Below are positions 16,206 to 27,068 of a stretch of DNA of 64,000 bases, in pieces (position 1 is the first letter of the stretch; every line of letters begins with the position of its first letter). A program made the position numbers and the translations under genes. The notes under the pieces are model-generated. The model saw nothing but the letters and a program-made list of their open reading frames with translations. It was not told where the DNA came from and did not search any database. Source of the stretch: Roseateles violae (GTDB taxonomy: Bacteria > Pseudomonadota > Gammaproteobacteria > Burkholderiales > Burkholderiaceae_C); the NCBI RefSeq assembly GCF_030410485.1, contig NZ_JAUHHC010000001.1, positions 434,001 through 498,000 on the forward strand, in the 5' to 3' direction.

Positions 16206-17129
16206 TCACTCTGCCGTGATCGCTTCCCGGACCGTGGTTTCCTCCAGGTCGGCGATGCACTCTTGTAGAAAACGGTAGACATAGCCGCGCAGATAGCGCC
16301 CACGTCGAACGGCAATCTTTGTCGTGTTTGAGCGAAACAGATGCGGCGTCGGCAGCAGGCGCAGGCCCGGGTCGCGGGTCGGATCGAAGGCCATCGCGGC
16401 GATGATGCCGACGCCCAGGCCCAGCTGCACATAGGTTTTGATGACATCGGCGTCGAGCGCCGACATGACGATGTCGGGCTCCAGGCCGGCGGCCGCAAAG
16501 GCGGCGTCGATGCCGGCGCGGCCGGTATAGCCCTCGTGATAGGTGATCAGCGGGTAGTCGGCGACCTGCTCCAGCGTCGGCGCCGCCAGCAGCGCCAGCG
16601 GGTGGCCGGTCGGCACGACCAGCGCGTGGTGCCAGTCGTAGAAGGGGAAGGTCACCAGCTGGTCGACCACGTCCAGCGCCTCGGTGGCGATACCGACATC
16701 GGCCTCCCCCGATTGCAGCAGCGCGACGATCTCGGCCGGGCTGCCCTGGTGCAGCACCAACTGCACCTTGGGGAACTCGGCCTTGAAGCGGGCGATGATC
16801 TGCGGCAGCGCATAGCGGGCCTGCGTGTGGGTGGTCGCGATCGTCAGGCGGCCGACATCGGCGCTGGAGAACTGCTCGGCCAGGCGCTTGATATTGCGCG
16901 CGTCGAGCAGCATGCGGTCGACGATGATGGCCAGCTCCTTGCCCGGCTCGGTCAGGCCCAGGAGGCGCTTGCCGCGGCGCTGGAACAGCTCGACGCCCAG
17001 CTCGTCCTCCAAGTCCTTGATGTGCTTGGACACACCCGACTGCGAGGTGAACAGCGCGGCGGCGACCTCGGTCAGGTTGAAGCCCTGCTGGACCGCCTCG
17101 CGGATGATGCGCAGTTGCTGGAAGTTCAT
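16206..17129 (-). CDS. cysB: CysB-type LysR regulator of sulfur assimilation
   Basis: A 307-residue LysR-type regulator of the CysB group. The winged helix is [45 protein letters not shown], shown here in fragments of its start and of its recognition helix [22 protein letters not shown] is the CysB-type ligand-binding strand. CysB proteins activate sulfate uptake and reduction genes with N-acetylserine as inducer. The start overlaps the cysA stop (ATGA), so it is made from the same transcript as the transporter it probably controls. Twin sites upstream of cysT and sbp are candidate targets. Confidence 0.93.
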   Translation of the reverse strand: MNFQQLRIIREAVQQGFNLTEVAAALFTSQSGVSKHIKDLEDELGVELFQRRGKRLLGLTEPGKELAIIVDRMLLDARNIKRLAEQFSSADVGRLTIATTHTQARYALPQIIARFKAEFPKVQLVLHQGSPAEIVALLQSGEADVGIATEALDVVDQLVTFPFYDWHHALVVPTGHPLALLAAPTLEQVADYPLITYHEGYTGRAGIDAAFAAAGLEPDIVMSALDADVIKTYVQLGLGVGIIAAMAFDPTRDPGLRLLPTPHLFRSNTTKIAVRRGRYLRGYVYRFLQECIADLEETTVREAITAE

Positions 17130-18136
17130 ATCGCTCGTTCTTGCTCGAAGCTGCTCAGGCGGGAGGCGGTCAGGCGCACCGGCTGGCCGGGCTGCAGATT
17201 CAGCGCGCGCGCCTCCTCGCGGCCCAGCTCGGCCTGCAGATGCTGGCCGCCGGGGCCGCGCAGCTCGACCCGGCTGGCGACGCCGAAGCTGAGCACGCGC
17301 TCGACCTCGGCCGCCCAGCCCTCGCCCTCGTGGGCGCCGGCGCCGTCGGCCAGCGTGTGGATGCGCAGATCGTGCGGCCGCACGAAGCCCTGCCGGCCCT
17401 CGCCCTCGAAGCGGTTGACCGCGCCCAGGAAGCCGTAGACGAAGGGCGTGGCCGGGTGTTCGTAGACCTCGGTCGGGCTGCCGACCTGCTCGACCTGGCC
17501 ATGGTCCATCAGCACGACGCGGTCGGCCACCTCGAGCGCCTCTTCCTGGTCATGGGTGACGAAGAGGCTGGTGATGTGCAGCTCGTCGTGCAGGCGGCGC
17601 AGCCAGCGGCGCAGCTCCTTGCGCACCTTGGCGTCGAGCGCGCCGAAGGGTTCGTCGAGCAGCAGCACGCGCGGCTCGACGGCCAGCGCGCGGGCCAGCG
17701 CGATGCGCTGGCGCTGGCCGCCCGAGAGCTGCGGCGGGAAGCGGTCGGCCAGCCAGTCCAGCTGCACCAGCTGCAAGAGCTCCATCACCTTCTTGCGGAT
17801 CACGTGCTCGGGCGGGCGCTGCTTGCGCGGCTTGACGCGCAAGCCGAAGGCGACGTTCTCGAACACCGTCATATGGCGGAACAGCGCGTAATGCTGGAAC
17901 ACGAAGCCGACCTGGCGCTCGCGCACATCGGTGTCGGAGGCGTCCTCGCCGTCCAGCAGCACCTGGCCGCTGTCGGCCGTTTCCAGGCCGGCGATGATGC
18001 GCAGCAAGGTCGTCTTGCCGCAGCCCGAGGGGCCCAGCAGCGCGACCAGCTCGCCGCTGGGGAAGTCCAGCGAGACGTCGCCCAGCGCGGTGAAGGCGCC
18101 GAAGGATTTATGGATATTGCGGACCTGGATGCTCAT
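17126..18136 (-). CDS. cysA: Sulfate/thiosulfate ABC transporter ATPase CysA
   Basis: The 336-residue ATPase of the sulfate/thiosulfate importer. It has Walker [10 protein letters not shown] (35-43), the signature [15 protein letters not shown], Walker [13 protein letters not shown], the H-loop VTHDQEEAL and a C-terminal TOBE-like domain after about residue 240. [14 protein letters not shown] is characteristic of CysA. It lies between cysW and cysB with overlaps at both ends, showing tight co-translation. Confidence 0.95.
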   Translation of the reverse strand: MSIQVRNIHKSFGAFTALGDVSLDFPSGELVALLGPSGCGKTTLLRIIAGLETADSGQVLLDGEDASDTDVRERQVGFVFQHYALFRHMTVFENVAFGLRVKPRKQRPPEHVIRKKVMELLQLVQLDWLADRFPPQLSGGQRQRIALARALAVEPRVLLLDEPFGALDAKVRKELRRWLRRLHDELHITSLFVTHDQEEALEVADRVVLMDHGQVEQVGSPTEVYEHPATPFVYGFLGAVNRFEGEGRQGFVRPHDLRIHTLADGAGAHEGEGWAAEVERVLSFGVASRVELRGPGGQHLQAELGREEARALNLQPGQPVRLTASRLSSFEQERAI

Positions 18137-19008
18137 GGGGCGACTGCTTCCTGCGCCGCGATCTGCGCGCGCCATTCGATGAATTGCTTCAGCACCAGGG
18201 TCACCAGCGCCAGCAGCGCCAGCAGCGAGGCCACCGCGAAGGCGGCGGCGAACTGGTACTCGTTGTAGAGGATCTCGACATGCAGCGGCAGCGTGTTGGT
18301 CTGGCCGCGGATATGGCCGGAGACCACCGAGACGGCGCCGAACTCGCCGAAGGCGCGCGCATTGGCGAGCACGACGCCATAGAGCAGGCCCCATTTGACA
18401 TTGGGCAGGGTCACGCGCCAGAAGGTCTGCCAGCCCCCGGCGCCCAGCACCGTCGCCGCCTCCTCCTCGTCGCGGCCCTGGGCCTGCATCAGCGGGATCA
18501 GCTCGCGGGCGACGAAGGGCACGGTGACGAACATGGTCGCCAGCACGATGCCCGGCACGGCAAAGACGATCTTCCACTCATGTTCCTGCAGCCAGGGGCC
18601 GAACCAGCCATTCGCGCCGAACAGCAGGATGTAGATCAGGCCGGCGACCACCGGCGAGACCGAGAAGGGCAGGTCGATCAGGCTGATCAGCAGCTGCTTG
18701 CCGCGGAAGTCGTGCTTGGTCACCGCCCAGGCGGCGCAGACGCCGAACACCAGGTTCAGCGGCACCGCGATCAGGGCGGCCAGCAGGGTCAGGTGCAGCG
18801 CCGACACCGCATCGGGCTCGACCAGGGCGGCGATGTAGACGTCCCAGCCCTTGCGCAAGGCCTCGACGAAGACGGTCAGCAGCGGCAGCAGCAGGAACAG
18901 CACGAAGAAGGCCAGGCCGATGGCCAGCAGCGTGCGACGCACCCAGGCCGGCTCGCGGGTGGCGGCATGGTCCTGGTGGCGGCGGGTGGAGGAAGCGGCG
19001 AGCTGCAT
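18133..19008 (-). CDS. cysW: Sulfate/thiosulfate ABC transporter permease CysW
   Basis: A membrane permease of 291 residues with about six helices. The EAA loop, which contacts CysA, is [23 protein letters not shown]. The start at 19008 is preferred over 19026 because GGAGGAG precedes it and it follows the cysT stop by one base. CysT and CysW form the channel heterodimer. It overlaps cysA by 4 bases. Confidence 0.94.
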   Translation of the reverse strand: MQLAASSTRRHQDHAATREPAWVRRTLLAIGLAFFVLFLLLPLLTVFVEALRKGWDVYIAALVEPDAVSALHLTLLAALIAVPLNLVFGVCAAWAVTKHDFRGKQLLISLIDLPFSVSPVVAGLIYILLFGANGWFGPWLQEHEWKIVFAVPGIVLATMFVTVPFVARELIPLMQAQGRDEEEAATVLGAGGWQTFWRVTLPNVKWGLLYGVVLANARAFGEFGAVSVVSGHIRGQTNTLPLHVEILYNEYQFAAAFAVASLLALLALVTLVLKQFIEWRAQIAAQEAVAP

Positions 19009-19009
19009 C

Positions 19010-19894
19010 TCAGAGCTCCTCCCCATGGCGCCGCCCGCTCCAGGCCTGCAGGCCGTTGATGGCCAGCAGCAGCACGAAGGAGAAGATCAGCATCACCGCC
19101 GCGATCGCCGTCGCGCCGACATAGTCGTACTGCTCCAGCTTGGAGATGATCATCAGCGGCGTGATCTCGGAGACCAGCGGGATGTTGCCGGCGATGAAGA
19201 TCACCGAGCCGTATTCGCCGACGGCGCGCGCGAAGGCCAGCGCGAAGCCGGTCAGCAGGGCCGGGGTCAGCATCGGCAGCACCACGCGGCGCAGGGTCTG
19301 CGTGCGGCTGGCGCCCAGCGAGGCGGCCGCCTCCTCGAGCTCGCTTTCCAGATCCTGCAGCACCGGCTGCACGGTGCGCACGACGAAGGGCAGGCCGATG
19401 AAGATCAGCGCCACCAGCACGCCCAGCGGCGTGAAGGCGACCTTCACACCCAGCGGCTCCAGCAGTTTGCCCAGCCAGCCATTGCCGGCGTACAGCGCCG
19501 TCAGTGCGATGCCGGCGACGGCGGTCGGCAAGGCAAAGGGCAGGTCGATCAGCGCATCGACGATCTTCTTGCCGGGAAATTCATAGCGCACCAGCGACCA
19601 GGCCAGGATCAGGCCGAACACCGTGTTGATCGCCGCGGCCAGCAGCGAGGCGCCGAAGCTCAGCCGGTAGGAGGCCAGCACCCGCGGCGAGCTCGCGGCG
19701 GCCCAGAATGCATCCCAGCCGGCCGAAAAGGACTTCAGAAAGATGGCCGACAGCGGGATCAGCACCAGCAGCGACAGATAGAACAGGGTGAAGCCCAGGC
19801 TGGCGCCGAAGCCGGGCAGCACGCGACGGCGCAGGCGGCGCGTGGCCGGCGCGCGGGCGGCGGCAGGCAGGGGCAGGGCGGCGGCATTGCTCAT
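19010..19894 (-). CDS. cysT: Sulfate/thiosulfate ABC transporter permease CysT (CysU)
   Basis: The 294-residue first gene of the cys operon, with about six helices and the EAA loop [33 protein letters not shown] is a typical CysT segment. The ATG at 19894 begins [14 protein letters not shown]; a longer frame to 19975 reads into the regulatory region. Most relatives have a binding-protein gene directly upstream, but here the divergent neighbour is a sigma factor and the binding protein is at 59205. Confidence 0.94.
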   Translation of the reverse strand: MSNAAALPLPAAARAPATRRLRRRVLPGFGASLGFTLFYLSLLVLIPLSAIFLKSFSAGWDAFWAAASSPRVLASYRLSFGASLLAAAINTVFGLILAWSLVRYEFPGKKIVDALIDLPFALPTAVAGIALTALYAGNGWLGKLLEPLGVKVAFTPLGVLVALIFIGLPFVVRTVQPVLQDLESELEEAAASLGASRTQTLRRVVLPMLTPALLTGFALAFARAVGEYGSVIFIAGNIPLVSEITPLMIISKLEQYDYVGATAIAAVMLIFSFVLLLAINGLQAWSGRRHGEEL

Positions 19895-19948
19895 CGCGGG
19901 TCTTGTCGTCGGGCTTTTCGGGGCGGGACCGACAGCTTGCCAACAAGC

Positions 19949-19987
19949 GCTTATTCCAGGAACTACACATTTCAAATTTGCTTATCC
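19949..19987 (-). promoter_or_regulatory. Twin GCTTATYC site upstream of cysT (candidate CysB site)
   Basis: GCTTATTC (19949-19956) and GCTTATCC (19980-19987) are separated by 23 bases; the nearer one lies 54 bases upstream of the cysT start. Read in the direction of cysT the half-site is GRATAAGC. The same octamer pair with the same 23-base spacer occurs upstream of sbp at 60300-60338. Spacing of about three helical turns fits a tetrameric LysR regulator. CysB is the obvious candidate, by inference. Confidence 0.65.
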
Positions 19988-20120
19988 ATAAAAAGCATTC
20001 CCAAATTGCTGCAATGGCCGGGAACTTTTGCTGCCCGCCTTGCAATAGAGACAGGAAACCCGCCCGAACCGCCATGCCGCCGACCCCGACCGCCCCTCGC
20101 CGCCGCCCGCGGCGCCGTCC

Positions 20121-20741
20121 ATGATGGGCTTCGTCCCCGCGGAACAGCGCGGCGCCGGGCCCCAGAGTGCGGCCGAGCTGGTCGAGTTGCTGGCGCGGCT
20201 GCGGCGCGGCGATGCCGATGCGCTGGAGCCGCTGTACCGGCGCGAGTCCGGGCCGGTCTACCGCTATGCGCTGGCGCTCAGCGGCAACGCGGCCTGGGCC
20301 GGCGACGCGATGCAGGACGCCTTTGTCGCGCTGGCGGCGCGGCCGGAGGGCTTCGACCCGCTGCGCGGCAGCTTGGGCGCCTATCTGGCCGGCATGGCGC
20401 GCCACAGCCTGTTGGCGCGCTGGCGCGAGGCGCGCCAGCAGCTCGCCGAGGCGCCGGACGAGGACGAGGCAGGCAGGGCAGACGCCGGCGGCGGTGCCGA
20501 GTCGCCGGAGGCGCTGCTGGTGCGCGCCCAGGACCAGGCCGAGCTCTGGCGCGCGATCCAGGCGCTGCCCTGGCCCTTTCGCGAGGCGCTGGTGCTGGTC
20601 GACCTGCAGGAACGCGCCTATATGGAGGCGGCCCGCATTGCCGGCGTCGAGATCAACACCTTGCGGACCCGGCTGCACCGGGCCCGCCAGCGTCTGGCGG
20701 CCTTGCTGAACGGCGCCGCCGCAGGAGTACAGCAGCGATGA
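20121..20741 (+). CDS. RNA polymerase sigma factor, ECF-like
   Basis: A 206-residue sigma-70 family factor with region 2 (LEPLYRRESGPVYRYALALSGNAAWAGDAMQDAFVAL, recognisable by its AWAGDAMQDAFVAL core) and region 4 (LPWPFREALVLVDLQERAYMEAARIAGVEINTLRTRLHRARQRL, core MEAARIAGVEINTLRTRLHR). An acidic linker lies between them. Such factors direct polymerase to a small set of stress or envelope promoters. The stop overlaps the start of the next gene (ATGA), the usual arrangement with an anti-sigma partner. Confidence 0.88.
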   Translation: MMGFVPAEQRGAGPQSAAELVELLARLRRGDADALEPLYRRESGPVYRYALALSGNAAWAGDAMQDAFVALAARPEGFDPLRGSLGAYLAGMARHSLLARWREARQQLAEAPDEDEAGRADAGGGAESPEALLVRAQDQAELWRAIQALPWPFREALVLVDLQERAYMEAARIAGVEINTLRTRLHRARQRLAALLNGAAAGVQQR

Positions 20742-21283
20742 GTAGCAAGATCAACGAGGACGGCCGGGCGCTGCGGCCGCTGGGCGACTGGCTGCTGGCC
20801 GGCGCCGACGAGCTGGCCCGCCAGCCGATTCCGCCGGCGCAGGAGGCCGCCACCCTGGCGGCGATGCGGCGCGCGCTGCGCGGCGATGCGAAGCCCGAGA
20901 GCTGGCTGGCCCGCTGGTGGCCGCGGCTGAGCCTGGCGCGGCCGCTGGCCTGGTCGGGCGCCGCCTGCTGCGCCTTTTTGCTGCTGGGCGCCGGCCTGCT
21001 GCTGAGCCTGGAGCCGCCGGCGCCGCAGGACGCGGTCGAGCGCCGCAGCGCCAGCGGCTTCCTGCCCCTGGTCTCCGGCGAGCGCTGGGCCAGCTATCTG
21101 CAGGAGGCCGAGGGCCAGGGTGCCCAGGTTGGCACCGCCTGGGTGGTCGCCACCGAGCTGCCGCGCGAACGGCTGGCGCTGCTGGGCCTGCCCTACGACC
21201 CGGCCCAGGCCGGCGAGCGCGTGCCGGCCGAACTGCTGATGCATGCGTCCGGCGATGTGCTGGCCGTGCGCCTGCTGCGCTGA
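20738..21283 (+). CDS. Single-pass membrane protein, probable anti-sigma factor
   Basis: A 181-residue protein with a cytosolic N-terminal part of about 65 residues, one membrane helix (about 70-92, rich in Leu/Ala/Cys) and a periplasmic C-terminal part. It overlaps the sigma gene by 4 bases. The topology and position are those of an anti-sigma factor. No zinc-binding HxxxCxxC motif is present, so it is not a ZAS-type anti-sigma. Function is inferred from context only. Confidence 0.65.
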   Translation: MSSKINEDGRALRPLGDWLLAGADELARQPIPPAQEAATLAAMRRALRGDAKPESWLARWWPRLSLARPLAWSGAACCAFLLLGAGLLLSLEPPAPQDAVERRSASGFLPLVSGERWASYLQEAEGQGAQVGTAWVVATELPRERLALLGLPYDPAQAGERVPAELLMHASGDVLAVRLLR

Positions 21284-21316
21284 AACCATTTCTTTATGAC
21301 AACGATGAGGCCCGCG

Positions 21317-22516
21317 ATGAACACCTCCACCCTGCTTCCCCCCGCCGCGCGCTTCGCGCCGCTGCTGCTGGCTGCCGGCTGCGCCGCCGCCTTCGCCCAG
21401 ACGCCGGCGCCCGATGCCCAGGCGGCCCAGGCCGCCCGTGCGGCGCAGGAAGCGCAGGTCCATGCCCAGGCTCATGCGCAGGCCGCGGCCGCCGCCACGG
21501 TCGCCGCCACCGAGGCGCAGGCGGCCGCGCTGGCCGCCGAGGAGAACATGGCCTTCGTCCGCCATGAGCTGGGCCAGGAGCGCCTGGTCAAGGGCGCGCC
21601 CTACTGCGCCGATGCGCTGCACGAGACGGTGCAGCCGCTGGCCGACGGCAATCGCATCGTGCGCAGCCAGAGCACGCGGCTGTGCCGCGACGGTGAGGGC
21701 CGCACGCGCCAGGAGCTCGAGCGCAATGGCCGGCGCAATCTGGTCTATCTGCGCGACCCGGTCGCCAAGGAAAGCTGGGTGCTCGATGTCGAGCGCAAGA
21801 CCGCGCGCAAGCTCGGCGCGGTGATGGCGCATGCCGAGATCGACAACGCCGCCTGGCGCGATTACGGCGAGCACATGCGCGAATGGGCGCAGAAGGTGCG
21901 CGAGCAGCTCAGGACCGGCGCGAGCTTGCCGCCGCATCCGCCGGCGCCGCCCGCCGCGCCGCTGCCGCCGGCCGCCCCACTGCCGGTCCTCATCACGCAG
22001 ACCGAGAACGCCGGCAAGGACGCCCAGGGCCGCGAGCGCCGCGAGGTGCAGGTGCAGGTGATGCGCATCAACGGCGAGGGCACGCCCGGCTTGCCGCCGC
22101 TGCCGGCCGTGCAGGCGCCGCCCGCCGTCATGCTGCGCGCCGCCCATTTCGCGCCGCGCGGCGCCGGCACGGTGAGCTCGCTGGGCAGCAAGGAGATGGA
22201 AGGGCTGAAGCTCAATGGCGAACGCACCAGCTGGACCATCGAAGCCGGCAAGGTCGGCAACGAGAAGCCCATCGTCATCACCCGCGAGGTCTGGACCTCG
22301 CCCGAGCTGATGCTGACGGTGGCCACGCGCGACTTCGACCCGCGCAGCGGCGAGGTCAACTACCGGCTGCAGAACCTGAAGCGCGGCGAGCCCGATGCGG
22401 CACTGATGAAGGTGCCGGCCGACTACAGCATCGTGACGCCGCGCGCCGCGGCCCGGCCGGCGACACCGGCGATGCCGGCCAGGCCCGGCTCATCGGCCTC
22501 GACGGCAAAGGGCTGA
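21317..22516 (+). CDS. Exported protein with Ala/Gln-rich N-terminus, unknown function
   Basis: A 399-residue protein from the ATG at 21317 (GAGG six bases before). A signal peptide ends near AFAQ. Then comes a low-complexity Ala/Gln/Glu segment of about 60 residues, which is probably helical, a central region with DPVAKESWVLDVERKTARKLG, a Pro-rich linker near residue 215, and a C-terminal part with SSLGSKEMEGLKLNGERTSWTIEAGKVGNEKPI that resembles periplasmic outer-membrane-modifying proteins only loosely. It is third in the sigma-factor operon and a likely target of it. Confidence 0.6.
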   Translation: MNTSTLLPPAARFAPLLLAAGCAAAFAQTPAPDAQAAQAARAAQEAQVHAQAHAQAAAAATVAATEAQAAALAAEENMAFVRHELGQERLVKGAPYCADALHETVQPLADGNRIVRSQSTRLCRDGEGRTRQELERNGRRNLVYLRDPVAKESWVLDVERKTARKLGAVMAHAEIDNAAWRDYGEHMREWAQKVREQLRTGASLPPHPPAPPAAPLPPAAPLPVLITQTENAGKDAQGRERREVQVQVMRINGEGTPGLPPLPAVQAPPAVMLRAAHFAPRGAGTVSSLGSKEMEGLKLNGERTSWTIEAGKVGNEKPIVITREVWTSPELMLTVATRDFDPRSGEVNYRLQNLKRGEPDAALMKVPADYSIVTPRAAARPATPAMPARPGSSASTAKG

Positions 22517-22528
22517 GCGCAAGGCATT

Positions 22529-22662
22529 TGAAATCGTCCGCCGGGCCGCCCCAAGGACGATTTCAGGGGCAGCTGAGCGCGCGGCACGCCGCGCGTTCAG
22601 CTGCGCCCCCTCGGGGGGCGGCTCGCGCCGCGGCCCCAGGCCGCGCGCGAGCGGGGGCCCAC
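22529..22662. repeat. Composite four-hairpin repeat, copy 2
   Basis: A: arms 22529-22539 and 22555-22565 (11 bp, perfect) around the same loop GCCGGGCCGCCCCAA as copy 1 at 9700. B: arms 22569-22585 and 22588-22604 (17 bp with one G-U). C: CGCCCCC with GGGGGCG, 22604-22620, tip TCG. D: arms 22621-22635 and 22639-22652 with one bulged base. GCGGGGGCCCAC follows. It lies between the convergent ends of the sigma-operon exported protein and a glycosyltransferase-like gene. Confidence 0.85.
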
Positions 22663-22664
22663 AG

Positions 22665-23483
22665 TCACTCGATCCAATGCTCTCCGATCCACCCGACCGG
22701 CATCACGAAGCGGGTCAGGTGGCGCCAGAGCTTGGCCTCGTGGCGGCCGGGGCCGAAGCCGGCGCGCAGATGGGCGAGCCGCCCCGGATGGGCCGGCTGT
22801 TCCTCGGACCAGCGGCCCAGCTGCACATCGCTGGGATTCGGCCCGCCTGGGAAGGTGACGATCTTGGCGCCTTGCGGCAGGCGGGCTGGCATGAAGTAGC
22901 GCAGCGGAAACGGCGGCAGGCAGTGCAGGCGGAAATGTCGGGTCCAGGCCTCGGGCCAGAACTTGATGCCGCCGGGCACCGCCTCGGTGATGTAGTGCTG
23001 CTCGAAGCGGCAGCGGTCGGCGATGCCCTGCGGATTGGCGCGGAAATGCGCCAGGATCTGCGGATGGCGGCCGGCCGGGAAGCGGAACACCGAGGTCTGG
23101 CCCAGGCGCTGCAGCGGCTTGGCCCAGTTGCGCGCCAGGATCACGTCCTCAGGGTCGCCGTATGAAAAATAGCCATCGATGTTGTCGACGATGACCGAGT
23201 CGAGATCGATGAACAGCACCGGGCCGCTGAGGCCGGTCAGCGCCGGCAACTCTGCGCCCCAGAGCACCAGCTTGCGCCATTTGCCCATGCTGCGCTGTGG
23301 CGCCGCGCAGCCCAGCTCGGGCAGCGCATAGGCCTCGACCTCGCGGCGCAGGCCGCGCGCATCGTCGGTCAGGCAGACCAGGCGGAAGGGCCCGCTGATA
23401 TTGCGGCGGACCATGCCGTAGAGGCGATTCACATAGTCGGGGCCGAACTTCTGGCCCCATTTCACGCAGATGATCTGCTTCAT
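22665..23483 (-). CDS. Glycosyltransferase-like protein
   Basis: A 272-residue cytosolic protein. FIDLDSVIVDN (92-101) holds a DxD motif (Asp93, Asp95) like those that bind metal-nucleotide sugar in GT-A folds, and the N-terminal MKQIICVKWGQKFGPDYVNRLY is the Rossmann start seen in a family often annotated as 'glycosyltransferase' of unknown acceptor. A good GGGGAG ribosome binding site supports the ATG at 23483. There are no polysaccharide genes nearby. Confidence 0.65.
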   Translation of the reverse strand: MKQIICVKWGQKFGPDYVNRLYGMVRRNISGPFRLVCLTDDARGLRREVEAYALPELGCAAPQRSMGKWRKLVLWGAELPALTGLSGPVLFIDLDSVIVDNIDGYFSYGDPEDVILARNWAKPLQRLGQTSVFRFPAGRHPQILAHFRANPQGIADRCRFEQHYITEAVPGGIKFWPEAWTRHFRLHCLPPFPLRYFMPARLPQGAKIVTFPGGPNPSDVQLGRWSEEQPAHPGRLAHLRAGFGPGRHEAKLWRHLTRFVMPVGWIGEHWIE

Positions 23484-23640
23484 GTACTGCTCTCCCCGGG
23501 GCAACGTTGTTGTTGCGAAAATTTTAGGAAGCACGGGTTTCCCGGATGAACCGCAAGGTAAAGATCCGTAAAAAGCACGCTCCCAATCGCACGCGCGTCG
23601 TGGGATGGACAAGCAGATGGCGTGCCCGCCGTCGCGGAGC

Positions 23641-24664
23641 TCAGTCGGTGTAGCGCACCGTCTGCTCGCCGCGGCAGAAGCCGTACAGCTGCAGGCGTGC
23701 GCGGCGCGCGATGTCGACGGCCAGCGAGGTGGGCGCCGAGATCGTCGCCAGCGCCGGCACGCCCAGGCGCACGCACTTGAGCACCAGCTCGTAGCTGGCG
23801 CGGCTGCTCATCACGACGAAGCCGTCCTCGCAGGGCCGGCGCTCCAGCAGCAGGCGGCCGAGCAGCTTGTCCAGCGCGTTATGCCGGCCGACATCCTCCA
23901 TCGCCAGCCGCAACTCGCCGTCCAGGCCGGCCCAGGCGGCCGCGTGGTGGGCACCGCTGCGCGCATTGAGCGGCTGCCAGGCCGGCAGCTGCTCGATCGC
24001 GCGCCGCACCGCGTCCGGCCTCACCGGCGCCGGCCGGCTCAGCGGCGCCGGGTCCAGTTCGAGGCTGCGCAGGCTGTCGATGCCGCAGAGACCGCAGCCG
24101 GTGCGGCCGGCCAGATTGCGGCGCTGCTCCTTCAGCCGCATCTCGGCGGCGGCGGCCACCTGCAGATGGACCTCGCAGCCGTCCGGCCCGTTCCGCAGCT
24201 CGATGCCGAAGCATTCCTCGCGCGCCCGCAGCAGGCCCTCGGACAGCGCGAAGCCCAGCGCGAAGGCCTCCAGATCGGCCGGCGTGGCCATCATCACCGC
24301 CTGCGAGATGCCGTTGAAGACCAGGGCCACCGGCGTCTCGACGGCCACCTCGTCGGCCTCGGCTTGGCCGCCGGCGCCGGCCAGGCGCTGCACCGTCAGC
24401 GCGCGCAGCGGCGCCGGCGCGGCGGCCTCGTCCGCGCCCGCCAGCGCGCGGCCGCGCTCGGTCAGATGGGCCAGCCAGCGGCCGCCCGGCTCGCATTCCA
24501 GCCGCACCCAGCCGGGGCCTTCGAGGCCGCCCAGCACCGCCTCGCCCAGCCCGCTGTACTCGCGCATCAGCACGCTGACGCCGACGCCCAGCCGCTTGGC
24601 CAGGCGGGTCAGCGCGACGCCGCGGCCGCCTCCTTCGTCGAGCTCGGCCAGCAGGCGCAGGCTC

Positions 24665-24687
<23 letters not shown>
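23641..24687 (-). CDS. fdhD: FdhD sulfurtransferase with an N-terminal winged-helix-like domain
   Basis: A 348-residue protein, about 70 longer than usual FdhD. FdhD transfers sulfur to the molybdenum cofactor of formate dehydrogenases. The FdhD domain starts near residue 93 and has the CGLC pair (Cys198, Cys201) with the core MEDVGRHNALDKLLG and SSRASYELVLK. Residues 1-85 are an extra domain that looks like a winged helix (ALTRLAKRLGVGVSVLMREY, then a wing WVRLECEPGGRWLAHLTERGR). It overlaps the molybdoenzyme gene upstream by 23 bases, so the two are co-translated. Confidence 0.88.
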
Positions 24688-26980
<2,293 letters not shown>

Positions 26981-27068
26981 GGCGCCATTGTCGCCATTGC
27001 GCCGCGGCCCTGCTCGCGGACCCGGCTGGCAAAATGAGGCCCTCCTCCGCCCCGACCTGCCGCCCGCC

